Made by a program: the position numbers and the translations under genes. Under the pieces are notes generated by a model, which ran no database searches, had not been told where the DNA came from, and saw only the letters and a list, made by a program, of their open reading frames with translations. Below are positions 1 to 11,318 of a stretch of DNA of 64,000 bases, piece after piece. Within the stretch, counting starts at the first letter, position 1; each line of letters begins with the position of its first letter. The DNA is from Athripsodes cinereus. Lineage: Eukaryota > Arthropoda > Insecta > Trichoptera > Leptoceridae. The stretch lies in the NCBI GenBank assembly GCA_947579605.1, contig OX388324.1:20529746-20593745 (forward strand), written 5' to 3'.

Positions 1-112
1 AATATATAATAATAAATATAGTACCAAAATATAATAATAAATACGGTAAGAGAACTTTAGAATATAATTTGCCTAAATTGTTTAATATGATGCCGACATC
101 TATGACGTATTA

Positions 113-254
113 ATTTGGGTTAGTTGGAAGAGATCGTGCCTTTGCGATAAACTCGCCCTCTTTCTATTGATTGTATTTAATTTGAATGTTTACCTTTTAT
201 GTAATTGTTTTTAATCAATGTACAGTAAAGAATGAATAAATAAATAAATAAATT
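113..254 (+). repeat. LINE 3' end with (AAAT)n tail
   Basis: A stretch beginning GGGTTAGTTGGAAGAGATCG ends in an AATAAATAAATAAAT tail. The TTAGYTGGAAGA...CTCGCC phrase recurs near 18540-18600 (plus) and 40980-41035 (minus), each next to its own simple-repeat tail. This marks it as the 3' untranslated end of a CR1/jockey-like retrotransposon family. No coding part is left here. Confidence 0.55.
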
Positions 255-594
255 AAGAAATGTGGTAGTAAGATTGCAACAAAAAAACTTGTCAAGGAAT
301 GGCAATGGAATGGAAATGTGGGTTTGTATATAATTGAAATTATGTAAATACTCTTACATTAATCTTATTTGCACATACTAGATGACTTGACGTATGACAT
401 GCTATTTTATTATGTATTTTGAATTATTTTAACTCTTATTCAAGTTTACATGAAAGAATTGTATTTTAAGTCATATTTGAAAAATTGTATTTTGATATTT
501 GTATTTTTTTTCTAGTATTGCCCCAGAACAGATTTTAATCTAATATATTCCATTATATTGTTTTTTTATGTTAATTTTGTATGCTCTATTTGGA

Positions 595-743
595 ATAATA
601 AATAAATAAATAAAAAAAAAAAAATAAGTATATGTTTGCTGCTTTTGGTTAGGTTTAAATTATTTATGTACCTAAATATTGTTATTGCGACTTTATAATT
701 GTATTTAATGTGTACTAAATGATATAAATAAAAAAAAAAAATT
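595..743 (+). repeat. Two poly-A retroposon tails
   Basis: Two A-rich tails, AATAAATAAATAAATAAAAA at about 597-624 and AAATAAAAAAAAAAAA at about 726-741, each follow AT-rich 3'-UTR-like sequence. They look like ends of 5'-truncated LINEs of unknown family. Nothing else was recognised between 255 and 1020. Confidence 0.4.
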
Positions 744-1026
744 TGGAGGTAATTTTAATTTAGACATCACTCTTCCATCTTCATAATACAGCGCACATAG
801 ATGAAAAGATTATACTCTCGCACAGCTTTAATATTCTGTAATATGGTAGCTAATTGAAAGTATGTATAAACACACTGAATATAATATCAAGTAGTTATCT
901 ACTCACACACGTATAACAATTTTCGTAACTGTTTGCATTGTACGAATGCAATATGATTTTCCCTATTGATAAGGATACCACCAGTAACCTCATTGTATGT
1001 AAATATAAAAAAATGAATAATTGAAA

Positions 1027-1079
1027 ATATCGTAAAATATCGATTTGTAAAATGTTTACAAATCGATATTTTACGATAT
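1027..1079. repeat. Perfect 25-bp hairpin
   Basis: Arms 1027-1051 and 1055-1079 are perfect reverse complements around a three-base loop (ATG). It could be a tiny foldback or MITE remnant, or a replication-slippage palindrome. There is no coding content. Confidence 0.8.
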
Positions 1080-1244
1080 CAATGGGAGCAGCTTTTCAGT
1101 TTCCTACAACATATGTACTTAAGCAAGTTTGCATAATCTGTTAGTTGTGCGGATTAGATGCCTTTTTAACCACTGATCATTGAACAGTCCTTCCAATGTC
1201 CGAATATCTCAGAAGTTAGGGAACTTCTTTGTATTTGCTTCTAC

Positions 1245-1346
1245 CTCAGTCGGGGCAAATCCAGCCGACGCGACGCAGGCGATCCAACCGAGAAACACAA
1301 TCATGTCTCCAGAAATTCTCAAAATGTTTTGAAATTTTGCAGACAT
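1245..1346 (-). CDS. Candidate signal-peptide exon, unassigned
   Basis: On the minus strand an ATG at 1346 (G at -3) opens 34 codons starting MSAKFQNILRISGDM, followed by a hydrophobic core VFLGWIACVASAGFA typical of a secretory signal peptide with an Ala-rich cleavage site. The frame then meets a possible donor (GAG then GTAGAA), leaving phase 0. If unspliced it continues to a stop at 1209, giving a 45-residue product. The block is visibly richer in GC than its flanks, unlike the surrounding repeats. I do not recognise the protein and no second exon was identified. It may be a first coding exon of a secreted protein or a chance frame. Confidence 0.3.
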
Positions 1347-1524
1347 TGCAAGACCTCCCCAAATCAAACACTGATCAAAGCAATGTTGTAAATTAGAGAA
1401 CAGTATTGTTTTCTGACACCGTCTAGTGTTCAGATTGAAAATCAACGATAGATTGTCAACAGCCTGGAATATATACACTCATCAAAATGGTTATTGGTAG
1501 TTGATATATATGCTCAACAGAATC

Positions 1525-1610
1525 TGATATCTGCCTTTCAAATGACACTCGAAAACTAGCGTAAAAGAATGAGAAAGTTTTTCTTCACCGGGGACTCCAC
1601 GAAAAAATCT
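1525..1610 (-). repeat. Dispersed repeat Z, 5' fragment
   Basis: CTGCCTTTCAAATGACACTC followed by an A/G-rich stretch and CCACG matches the 5' part of the repeat I call Z. Fuller copies are at 44845-45105 and 33460-33690. Confidence 0.5.
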
Positions 1611-1978
1611 TGTATATGATATAGAAACACGTATACTGAAGATATAAAAATTAATTTCAGCAATGTGATATCTCACCTTACCTTTTGTTTTGTATACTTT
1701 TTTATGGTTTAAAAAGAATCATTTGTATGTTTGTCGTCACCAGTTGATAATTGGATAAGTTAGTTAAGTGAATGGCTAGGCGGTCAGTTAAAAGCTGTCG
1801 TTCAGTTGAATTGCAAGCCTGGTTATTTGACGCAATCTTCATCAATTCTAGTGCCATTATGTCAAAAAAAAAAACTTAATTTCAGCAATTGGGATAGCTG
1901 AGATTGGGCAGAACGTTTGGCGAGTTATTGTGGTTCAACGAAACGCCATTTAATTAAATACCGGCATAATCATAAAGT

Positions 1979-2296
1979 GATTAACAAACGGCGCACCCTG
2001 CAGAGACCTGTAATCTCCGTAATACAGGAGAGACGATGGTCCTGGCTGGGACATGTTTAGAGAATGCCCAATGTTAGTTGGCCAAAAAGAGCACTGTTCT
2101 TCCATCCGCAGAGGTTCCGTCAGCTCGGGCGTAGCTCATTCACAATACACCGTTCCTATGACAACGACATCAGATCGCAAGGAATGTCGTGGAAAGAGGT
2201 GACGCAATTGGCGCAGAGACTTTCTGAATGGAGGAGGCTGGTTTCTGCCCTGTGCTCCCGAGAGGAGCGTTGAGGGCGATGATGATGATGATGATG
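1979..2296 (+). mobile_element. RTE-like LINE 3' end, exact TSD
   Basis: A 5'-truncated retrotransposon copy of 318 bp. It is bounded by a 13-bp target duplication, ATAATCATAAAGT, at 1966-1978 and 2297-2309. The open frame (2064-2273 from a Met) ends SEWRRLVSALCSREER then stop, the typical C-terminal tail of RTE/CR1-type polymerase ORFs. A (GATGAT)n tail follows, as in RTE-type elements. Close relatives lie at 9966-10280 and 11014-11318 (minus) and 30756-30890 (plus). Only the last part of ORF2 and the tail are present, so the copy is dead. Confidence 0.85.
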
Positions 2297-2309
2297 ATAA
2301 TCATAAAGT

Positions 2310-3290
2310 AAACTGGCTAATCTAACTATCAGTATTGTGAATGTAAGAATGTTAGACTAATTGGGAGAAAAGTCAAAATAGTGTAGAAAAAGGGAGTTAG
2401 CGACAAAAAAAAATACGAAACGTTTAATATTTCGAAATTCCTATGGAAAATCAACATTGATCTCCAAGTGAATTCCTTGCACAAAAATTAAAGAAAAATA
2501 ATAGAAATAACTTGTCAATGAATGGAAATGTATTTCATTTTCCAAGAAATTCCTGATTTTACTTGTTTTCAAGGAATTTATGTTAAACCAAAGAAATTTA
2601 TTCTGAGAAAAATTGTCGTTTTCACCCGATGAAAAACTGAAAAGCTTGTGTTTCTGATTCCTTGATAACGATTCTAAGTACTGGTATTTGAAAGGAGCTT
2701 AATATAGCTTAAAATGTCTATTATTGAAAGAAATAAAGCGTATCGATTCATTTTCTTCACGTTCTTGGGTTTATTTTGCTTATTTATGATATCAAATCAA
2801 GCAGAAAAATGTTTTGTGCTATTTTTACACCACTAAAAAACTTTAACGTTTTTATTCATACTTGTTTTGAATGGTAATAAAAACTACATATGTTTTAAAA
2901 TACCTTGTTATAATAAAAATAAGTTCGTTGATAATTGACCAAAAAGACACCACTCTTTTTTCAGCAAGGTTTGAATACGCCGCAAAACTGAATGTTACGA
3001 ATGTTTGGAGACAAAAATTTCACTAGTACCACTAAAAAATAGTCTACGTAGGTACGACTAAGGTTTCAACTGGTATCCCATCTCAAGCGCAATATTTGAC
3101 TCATCTATCTATGTAATATTATAATCTATTGGCCTACAACCTACAACCTGTGTGCTATTGGTGTCCGTTATGCGGGAGATGATGAGTTCTCCAAATTGGG
3201 AACTGTGTAAGAAGGGGCGAATTCGAAGATAGGCTTTTGTTTACCACTGTATTGATAGTATTGAGGTTTTTGTTAATTTACATTATCTAC
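2310..3290. other. No recognised feature
   Basis: AT-rich sequence with no coding-like frame, tail or clear repeat that I could recognise. Confidence 0.4.
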
Positions 3291-3298
3291 TAAAACAC

Positions 3299-3650
3299 AT
3301 GTGTAAGGTAGTGATAAATAATTGTGTTCCTATAATATTAATACTGAGCTATGTTTTTTATGGGCATGTGGAAAGAATGAATGAGGACAGAATGACTAAG
3401 AAGATAAATTTGGCTGAGAGGAATGGTGCTCGGAGACGTGGACGTCCGAGGATTAAATGGCAAGATCATTTAAATCAAATCCTACAGAACGGTCACGTGT
3501 TGAGCACATTGAACAGGAGAGCATGCATGAGGAATTGTATGACAGTGACGGAAGCGAAAGATGTATGCAAGGATAGAAGGAAGTGGCGCTCGATCCTTTC
3601 TGCCTACCCCGCGAAGGAAGCGGCGTGATGGTATGTATGATGTATGGTTG
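3299..3650 (+). mobile_element. RTE-like LINE family B 3' end
   Basis: An open frame carries GARRRGRPRIKWQDHLNQI and ends ILSAYPAKEAA-stop. This is the basic GRGRP...W.D.L tail of RTE-like ORF2 proteins, after the reverse transcriptase domain. The stop overlaps the terminal phrase GGCGTGATGGTATGTATG, and its last bases are also the end of dispersed repeat Z. Relatives: 29815-30130 (plus), 30940-31340, 46028-46195 and 17757-17830 (minus). The 5' part is missing. Confidence 0.8.
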
Positions 3651-4589
3651 TATGTTTTTTTATCAAACCTCCTGTGGTTTCCAATAACTTGAACATTCCA
3701 CTTTCAGAATATCGTGGTTTATTTCTACCCTTTGCTCTCAAGGGAACATTGAAAGATGAAAGAAGAAGAATGTCGATTTCTCAAAGACACTCTGAATGAA
3801 GGAAGTTGCTATTTTCTGTTTTATTTCCCCAGGAGTATTAATACAATATTGTATTGGTTGGATTTTGAAATGATTTGAATTAATAGACACGTATTAAGTT
3901 TTTTCTTCACCAAATATTTTTTATTGTGTGTTTTGAATGTTGAGCATAAATATTTTTTTCAGTATCTTTGACTTTGTTCAACAGCTAAAAAGGCGAGGAA
4001 AATATGTATCCCCAGTTGCATATTTTGTGACTGTAACCCAAAGACATAACCCATCCTGAATTCCTTTTTTCTTATGCACATAATATACACGTGCAGTTTG
4101 TTCGCCACTTAAGGAATAATATTCTTTGATAGTATAAGCCCAATTAGTTAAGTTGCAGATAGTAGAAATAATAATAGGTAATATAACAGTTTGTTCAGTG
4201 AATATGTGAATGATGACACGTCATATAACACGGGTCCACTTCCTATATGAATAATTAAGTTACAGTCAAATGGAATATGTAATCAAGACGAATGCTGATG
4301 TAGGTAGTATGTATTAATATGGACACAGTAGAACTGAAACGAATATCCGGTATTATTATTATTGAAAAACACCTTATTTTAATGGGACCATTACGTTATA
4401 GCTTTTAGCCAATGCAATCCCAGAGAGAACAAAATATTTGCAATAGTGTTTCTACTTTCTTTACAAATTTCGCGTACCTACGTTATGTGAATTATGTCTT
4501 TATTCGGGGAAATATTGTTGAACAATCGAATTGTCTTTGCTATTGGTGATTCTTCGAAAATGTTGGTTCTGCTTGTAGGTGTTCTGCAC

Positions 4590-4802
4590 AGTAATACAGT
4601 AAAGGAAAAGATGACGCTTCTGGCGCGACCACGTAGAACAAATGAGTGGTGAAGATTCCCTCAAATACCCGCAAACAACGTGCCAACGGGAACTCGTCAA
4701 CCTGGAAGACCTGCAGAGAGATGACGAGATTTTGTTGATGCTCTGTATCCTAGGAGACCTCGACGCCATAAAAACAGATCTACTTAAAGAGAAAGAAGAA
4801 GG
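4590..4802 (+). pseudogene. Decayed LINE ORF2 C-terminus
   Basis: One frame reads FWRDHVEQMSGEDSLKY; after a frameshift another reads GTRQPGRPAER then RDFVDALYPRR, the GRP-type tail of non-LTR polymerases. An A/G-rich tail (AGAGAAAGAAGAAGG) closes it. The frameshift and an internal stop show decay. Clade is uncertain (RTE or jockey-like). Confidence 0.55.
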
Positions 4803-5837
4803 TATTCATATTTTGACATTTTATTAAATAAAATAGAAATGACTCCTTTTTTGCGGCAGAAAATCTTTATTTATTGAAAAAAACACCATATTCTGGACTG
4901 TGACCCAAAGGTTTTTCACAAATATACAAACCGGACATAGTGGCTTATTTTTCGGCCACCAGGTACCAGATAAAGTGAGCCCATTTAAAAAAATGAAACA
5001 ACGCAAATTAAAAGGATAGATATACAATCAAAGCACTTTCAATATACTTTCCAGGGTGTAAAAAGGATTTCAGGTTTTAAATAAATAACAAAAAAACATT
5101 AATTCAAATATATTTAGATGACTATTTCTCTCCTTTGGTTTAAGTTTTACACTCTGATGGTGTCAATTTGTTGATGTAAGCGAAAGACGTCTTTGTGATA
5201 CACGTTGTATATACGTTTGTGAAACAAAAAACGGTGCTTTTTTAATATTTTATTTTATAATAAATGTTCTAAACAAGTCATGATCGTTACCAAATAAATG
5301 CCCACCGAATATTTGGTTATCTGTTATATCCGTTATTCGGTCAAATTATACTCTTTTCCATCACTTGAAGTACATTCTAACATTACTAACTAGACATGTT
5401 AAAGGAATATTTAAAATGTTCGTTCACTCGCTTTAAACCTAGATGGCGGTGGTGCTTTATTCCTTCTAAGATGGATGCATAGTAGTATTATTATAATGTA
5501 CATATATACGTAAGTCCTAACTGGGTAGCCAGCCACCTTCAAGATGCTGAATAAATATTATTATTATGTGAGAACCAACGTAACGAGGGTAACACACATA
5601 CACGGATTCGATGAATATATTATAGCTTCTTGGAGACTACTGTAACTTGGCAAATTCAAAAATAAAACAAACTATTTTATAACTTTTTTTAAAGATGTTA
5701 TTATTTATATTTCATCTCTAGTATCAAACTTAAGTGACAATGATTTTTTTCAGATATTATTAACGCTGTCTAAGTTAATCTATAAAGATAACCAGATTCG
5801 TTTATCGATGTTACTTTTACTACCATATAATTTTTAG

Positions 5838-5951
5838 AAAAGGCAACGTCACCTTATTCGATGGTGCCTCGGACGAGAATTGAAGCAGCAACCCATCCTC
5901 TTTGCAAGGTGTGCTTGTCCAATTCACAGAACCGGATTCAATGAGGTTTTG
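5838..5951 (+). CDS. Candidate internal exon, unassigned
   Basis: After a T-rich acceptor (ATAATTTTTAG) a 114-base frame opens, KRQRHLIRWCLGRELKQQ followed by PILFARCACPIHRTGFNE and VL. It ends at GGTAAAT, a usable donor, giving phases 0 and 0. The block is clearly richer in GC than its flanks, has no stop in this frame and matches no repeat seen elsewhere in the window. I do not recognise the protein. It could also be the relic of another mobile element. A LINE copy is inserted 25 bp downstream at 5977. Confidence 0.3.
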
Positions 5952-5976
5952 GTAAATTTCAGTTTCATGAATTGCC

Positions 5977-6576
5977 AACACCCACTAGTAGACTCTACGC
6001 CCTGAGTGGGATAGCCCCGCCGAACATCAGACGAAAGGTGGCTGCACAAGTGGAGAGAGGCAAACAGGTAACGGATCAGAGACACATGCTGCATGGGCAC
6101 CTTCCCCCACCGAGTCGTCCCAAATCCAGGAGGAGCTTTCTTAACGCGACCACACCTTTGACTGACACACCAGAGATTGCGAGAGTGCGCCTATGGAGAG
6201 ACACAGAGGAGAACATACAAGGGACAATATATAATAGCCCAGTGGAAGCCCTGCCTCCGGGCCATGACCTTTGACCTACCATGGCCGATGTGGAAAACCC
6301 TCAACAGAATCAGAACAGGAGTGGGACGCACTAGAAAGAACCTCCAGAGATGGGGCTTAGCTGAGAGCACGGCGTGTGACTGTGGAGAGGAGCAAGACTC
6401 TGGACACCTCCTGACATGCCCAATGGCTCCCAGACAGTGTCACTGGGAGGAATTCGTGGGACGAACTCACCTAGGGGGAGCTGCAAGAGAGGTCGTTGCT
6501 TTCTGGGAGGGAATGGGACTGTAGATGTGATTTTGGTGTCTCTGTTGCTGACCGACACGAAAAGAAGAAGAAGAAG
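5977..6576 (+). mobile_element. LINE 3' end with zinc knuckle, exact TSD
   Basis: A 600-bp truncated non-LTR retrotransposon bounded by a 10-bp duplication, ATGAATTGCC, at 5967-5976 and 6577-6586, with an (AAG)n tail. Two overlapping frames (5972-6274 and 6177-6524) together give the C-terminus, so there is one frameshift near 6240. The second frame contains LNRIRTGVGRT and CDCGEEQDSGHLLTCP, the Cys/His zinc knuckle found after the polymerase in I/R1/jockey-group LINEs. The element is dead but young enough to keep perfect duplications. Confidence 0.85.
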
Positions 6577-7139
6577 ATGAATTGCCCTTGGAATCCAGTT
6601 AAAATACGCAGATTTTTGGAATAAAGCATTTTTTCGACTATCTATCTTTTTATCCATAGCATCGCTCATAAATAATACAGCTAGTGAACTTATAATTATT
6701 TACATGTGTACACTTCTTTTTAATAAAAAAATATGTAAATGACACAGGAGACATGAATAGTGAAAATGGCTCTTTACAAAATAACATAAAATCTTCAATA
6801 ACAGTTCTGTATGAAAAAACGCACAAAATGTGCATCGACAATAGTGCATTCAAACTGACGTATCGTGTTACAATTGCTCACTGTACTATCTAACAAACAG
6901 TAGAATTATGTGATGTTTACATAGCAGCATGCTATAAAAAGCTTATAACATAAAGCATAGAATCTAGTATTATTATTTTTCCAGCTATGTCTATACACTT
7001 ACATACAACATGTGTCATTTCTGAAAAGGGGAACTTGTGTTTAAACAAACATACTGTTACATGTACTTACCTATATTATATTGAAAAACTAAATTGAAAA
7101 CTTACACATCTCTGTAGGTAAGTACCACCTTCTTACTTA

Positions 7140-7240
7140 CTACTCGCTTTCGATTAAAGACCCGTTTCAGCACCTCGACGTAACGTCAGACAACAACTTC
7201 TGAAAGATGGCACTCGATAACGACGACGAAAGACATGAAG
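7140..7240 (+). CDS. Candidate 5' UTR and first coding exon
   Basis: An ATG at 7207 in a good context (AAAGATGGCA) opens MALDNDDERHE and runs to a strong donor, GAAG then GTATGT, at 7241, leaving phase 1. The coding part is 34 bases. Upstream, 7140-7206 is GC-richer with no repeat similarity, as expected of a 5' UTR; its start is not fixed. I do not recognise the protein. A possible next exon of matching phase is at 10757-10787. A chance ATG-to-donor match cannot be excluded. Confidence 0.35.
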
Positions 7241-8152
7241 GTATGTAATTATGTACGATTCTACGTCTCTGACGGTTGATAGCTTACGGTTACGTCACGA
7301 TAAGAGCTTTGCCAAACGAAGCAATAGATCAACATTGCACAATCTCACGTAATTTGTGATAATTATAATATAATTATTACGTAAGCTTTGTCAAGCGAAG
7401 CAGCAGATAATAAACTATTGCACCATTTCACGTATTCCGCGGTTGTGACAATGGTTTTATAAGTCGACACTTTTTCTTTTTTATTTCAAAAAAATCGCAA
7501 AAAATGACACAATTCGTGGTTTTTCTTATGTGATTTCGCAAAATAAATGTCAATAGAATCGATGATCTCTGATTAGCTGCCGCTTCGCTCGACAACATTT
7601 CCATAAAACACGTCATAATACCATCATGACGTAATCGCATGCTATCCGCCGCCAGCGGCATCGCAAAGTCTTTAAAGCTCCTAATAAGTTCGTCTTGAAG
7701 TTTACTTAAACTTTGAGGGAAATGTTGAATGTTCCAACTACTACTTCAAGTAGTATTAGAAAGTGATAAACTCTCCGAATGCAGGAAATTTACTATTGAC
7801 AATTTATTATTTTATTTGAAGATGAATAAAATATTCAAAGAAAAACTTTTCTTTAGTCTGATATGTTTTCGAGGGTAAATTTGACAAAGTAATAAAACTA
7901 GAACTTCGTCAAATAGATTTTTTTTAAATCAGTTTAAAAATTGTTTTTTTAATTCAAAATCAGATAAAATTACATATTTTAAAAGGAGTCGGGGGGTTCA
8001 GTTTTTAATTATGGCCAGCGATTCCTGAGATTTTGATATTTTTGTAGATTTTGTAGAGTATATTTAAGTTGCTAATTTGGATCGAATTGCTAATTTTTTG
8101 GATAGGTGACCATATTAAATAACAATAAGAATAAAATGAAAATAAAAACTAA

Positions 8153-8386
8153 TTAATTTTAATAAATAAAATATAAAAATATATTATTGAGCACTGTTTA
8201 ATCTCCACTATGTTAGGTTGAATACCTGAGTTCAGGTATTCAACCTAACATAGTTTAATTCAGTTTAATTCAGTTTCCCTGAAGATGCCTACAAGTATAG
8301 GCGAAAACGTTCGGTATTCAACCTAACATAGTGGAGATTAAACAGTGCTCAATAATATATTTTTATATTTTATTTATTAAAATTAA
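8153..8386 (+). mobile_element. Penelope-like inverted-repeat fragment
   Basis: Arms of about 74 bp (8153-8226 and 8313-8386) are inverted copies around a centre holding a hammerhead-like motif at 8279-8314. A second copy of the inner arm end (8229-8253) makes a nested palindrome. A terminal inverted copy next to a ribozyme-bearing repeat is the usual look of Penelope-like element insertions. No reverse transcriptase or GIY-YIG coding remains. Confidence 0.55.
8279..8314 (+). ncRNA. Hammerhead-ribozyme-like motif
   Basis: The core CTGAAGA (8279-8285) is followed by a bulged T, a perfect 5-bp stem II (GCCTA/TAGGC), GAAA, a two-base-pair stem III (AC/GT) and TC. The order is that of a hammerhead with a very short stem III, as described for Penelope-like elements. 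Stem I is weak here, so this copy is probably inactive alone. Confidence 0.5.
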
Positions 8387-8599
8387 AAATGGATTTCCAC
8401 AGCGTAAACACAAAAACTCTTGAATTATTAAATACTAATTGATTTTTTTTTTTAATAATATTTATCTAAGTAATATTAATTGAATGGTTCGTTAATGTTT
8501 GTTGATAATATTTATGTTTAAAAGTTGTTTATTTTTACTAAAATATTTTTCTATTACAGACGTAATTGTGTTTGCAGTACGTTAGGTTTTTATTTTATT

Positions 8600-8778
8600 T
8601 TTTCTCGTTACAATTTTTTTTACACATCTGTTGGTGATGTTCTTATAAATTTTATTTGTAATGCTATACATCTACACTCCTTACACAAGCATTAAGTTGC
8701 TTAAAAGGAGTGGAGTAAAATTATTGTAAATGGTATATTATGTGAAGTTTTGTTTTTATTTGTAATTGTGAAAAATAG

Positions 8779-8809
<31 letters not shown>

Positions 8810-8810
8810 A
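8600..8810 (+). repeat. LINE 3' UTR and poly-A tail
   Basis: AT-rich sequence ending GAATAAATAAATT and then about nineteen A (to about 8809), the signature of a poly-A retroposon end. No coding part was recognised upstream. Confidence 0.45.
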
Positions 8811-8814
8811 TCAA

Positions 8815-9960
8815 AGGATTATAATATATATTTATAGTTATAAAGCTTTATATCGATTATAAGTATGTATTTAAAGTGTAATGGTGCGTTTACAACTGAG
8901 GGTTGTAATAAATATCCTTTACAACGAATAATCTTACATAATATTACATCCTTAATAGTCTCACACTTAGAAACTTGAATGGAATACTAATGCCATTTTA
9001 TTTATTTATTAGTTGAATTTACCCTCGACGTTTACGTATTAAAAAGTAGGTTTTTGTATTGTATAGTACCTATATACTACCTTAATATGTCTTAAATGTT
9101 TTTAATACTCGTAAATATGTTAAATTGTCTTGAAACTTAATAAATGAGGGCTTTAGATTCAAAAGCACATCGATCTAATATCCCTGAAATTGAAAAATAA
9201 CACCTTTATTATTTAGTAAGTTCTAAAGTGTTTTGTTTGTACTTTCAATCAACTTTTAATGACCGATTTTACCGAGGATAGAGGTGAATTTTCATCGTAT
9301 TCAAGCTACATTGCAATCAGTTAAAAATGAAGCATTTTTGAATCCATACTTAAATATTTGGGAAAAATTAATAAATTCCTTTTTGCCTCTAAAGCCTCTT
9401 GTTGTTCAAGGACATTCGTGTTGATACTTTGAAAACTCAAGTTGTATAATTTAAAATTAAAAACCATGTTTATTTTCACATGTTTTGACTGTTACTTAAA
9501 CGTTTTCTCCCATACTCAAGGACATTTTCGTGAGTACTTTCTGAGTTTTAAAAATGAATTGTGTTTGAATTAAATGGTTATTGAGATTGACTTGACTTGA
9601 CTTAAAATGGTTATGGAGGGGGAGAGAAAAGGTTGAAAGTCTCAAAAATAGTTATGAATATGCTAAGAAATAAACAAGAAAAATTAAAAATACATTATTA
9701 TGATAAGGGATAGACTAAGAACTTCGTTAATTTCTAGATCAATCACTTTTTTATATAAAATAGTTAATATTGTTTATATATTAGTATAGATAGATGAAAC
9801 AGAAATTAAGTAGATATTTACATAATGAGTTACCACTTTATTTTTTAATCATTTAATCTTCTTTTCATATAAGACACCCACCTACTTTTACTTTTCCAAA
9901 AAGGTGAAAAATATCAATTTGTCTTAATAATCACATATTTTGAAATTCCTCAGAATTGAG
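8815..9960. other. No recognised feature
   Basis: AT-rich, intron-like sequence with a short GACTT run near 9590. I see no gene or clear repeat. Confidence 0.4.
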
Positions 9961-9965
9961 AAAGT

Positions 9966-10280
9966 CAATTATCATCATCCCCCCCCCCCCCAACGATCCT
10001 CTTGGGAGCACAGGACAGAAATCAGCCTCCTCCACTTTCTCCAGAGCGTCTCTGTGCCAATCGCGTCACCTTTTTCTACGACATTCTCTGCACACTTATG
10101 CCGTTGTCATAGGAACGGTGCATTTTGAAAATCAACGCCCGGGCCAACGGAACCGTTGCGGACGGAAGAACAGTGCTCTTTTTGGCCAACTATCATTGGA
10201 CATTCTCAGAACATGACCCAGCCAGGACCATCGTCTCTCCTGTGTCATGGAGATTACAGATCTCTGCCGGGTGTGTCGGT
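9966..10280 (-). mobile_element. RTE-like LINE 3' end (CATCAT tail)
   Basis: Reverse-strand relative of the copies at 1979-2296 and 11014-11318. It shares the CCTCTTGGGAGCACAGG end, the GAACAGTGCTCTTTTTGGCC segment and the ATCATCATC tail, here followed by a run of about fourteen C. The frame is broken. No clear target duplication was found. Confidence 0.7.
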
Positions 10281-10756
10281 GCACAAAAAAATCATTGAGG
10301 AAGCCAAAGAATTCATTTACTTTTTTTCATTTCAAAGCTTTTTCAGGATAAAATGAGATCTATTTTCTTTCGGTATAATTCATAAAAGGTTTCAGATCCA
10401 TCGGATCGATTTAACAGATGAAAAAACATTTTTTTTTAATCATTAGACATTCTCTTCAAAAATACATCAAAAATTCTACCAAATTCGACAAACACGAAAA
10501 AATGTTTTTCTTATGTTATTTCGTCAAATGATATTACAATACCTGTAGTGACACACAAACAATCGAAGATTTGTATCAAAACTGACAAGTCACTTTACAT
10601 ATTTTCTTGTGAAAAAAGATATATCGAAATCCTGTCAAATATTTTTTCTCAATATTCTGTCAATAAACACACTGTCACGTGTAATAGAATGGATATTACA
10701 TCATACAATCATATACATTGTGTCACATCATTTCCGGGACCTACGTACCTATTTAG

Positions 10757-10787
10757 AATATAATGTCTGTGACGGTGACGCCTTCAG
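10757..10787 (+). CDS. Possible 31-base microexon
   Basis: ATTTAG, then AATATAATGTCTGTGACGGT and onward to TTCAG before GTAAAT. Joined to the exon ending at 7240 it continues the frame as E-YNVCDGDAF, leaving phase 2. The phase match and splice borders are suggestive, but the acceptor pyrimidine tract is poor and a 31-base match is easily accidental. Confidence 0.2.
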
Positions 10788-11013
10788 GTAAATTTGTGAC
10801 TCGTAGTAATGTGGATATAAGTACCTTCTTTCAGTATATCTAGGTATATACCTTTATGTGTTATGTGTATACCTGTATGTACCTAATCGTGTGACAAAGT
10901 GAGAATAAGTATCTTATATTTTGCTAAGAGTTGTAAAGTAAATTTATATCACCTAACATCGAAATTTTATTTTTATTTAATGTCGTTTTATTGAACAGAA
11001 ACTACAAAACATT

Positions 11014-11318
11014 CATCATCATCATCTTCGCCCTCAACGCTCCTCTCGGGAGCACAGGGCAGAAACCAGCCTCCTCCATTCAGAGCGTCTCTGCGCCAAT
11101 TGCGTCATCTCTTTCCACGACATTCCCTGCGCTCTGATATCGTTGTCATAGGAACGGTGTATTTTGAAAGAGGGACGCCCGGGCCGACGGAATCCTTGCG
11201 AACGGAAGAACAGTGCTCTTTTTGGCCAACTATCATTGGTCATTCTCAAAACATGTCCCAGCCAGGACCATCGTCTCTCCTGTATTATGGAGATAACAGG
11301 TCTCTGCCAGGTGCGCCT
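11014..11318 (-). mobile_element. RTE-like LINE 3' end (CATCAT tail)
   Basis: On the minus strand the frame 11249 to 11034 reads MRMTNDSWPKRALFF and ends LVSALCSREER-stop, then (GATGAT)n. It is the best preserved protein relative of the 1979-2296 copy. It is truncated at the 5' end near 11318. No convincing target duplication was found. Confidence 0.8.

Noticed and set aside
9979..9993. Long C run, with similar runs at about 31677, 40728 and 45707
   Set aside because: Homopolymers of variable length, possibly sequencing-length error; no shared flanks.
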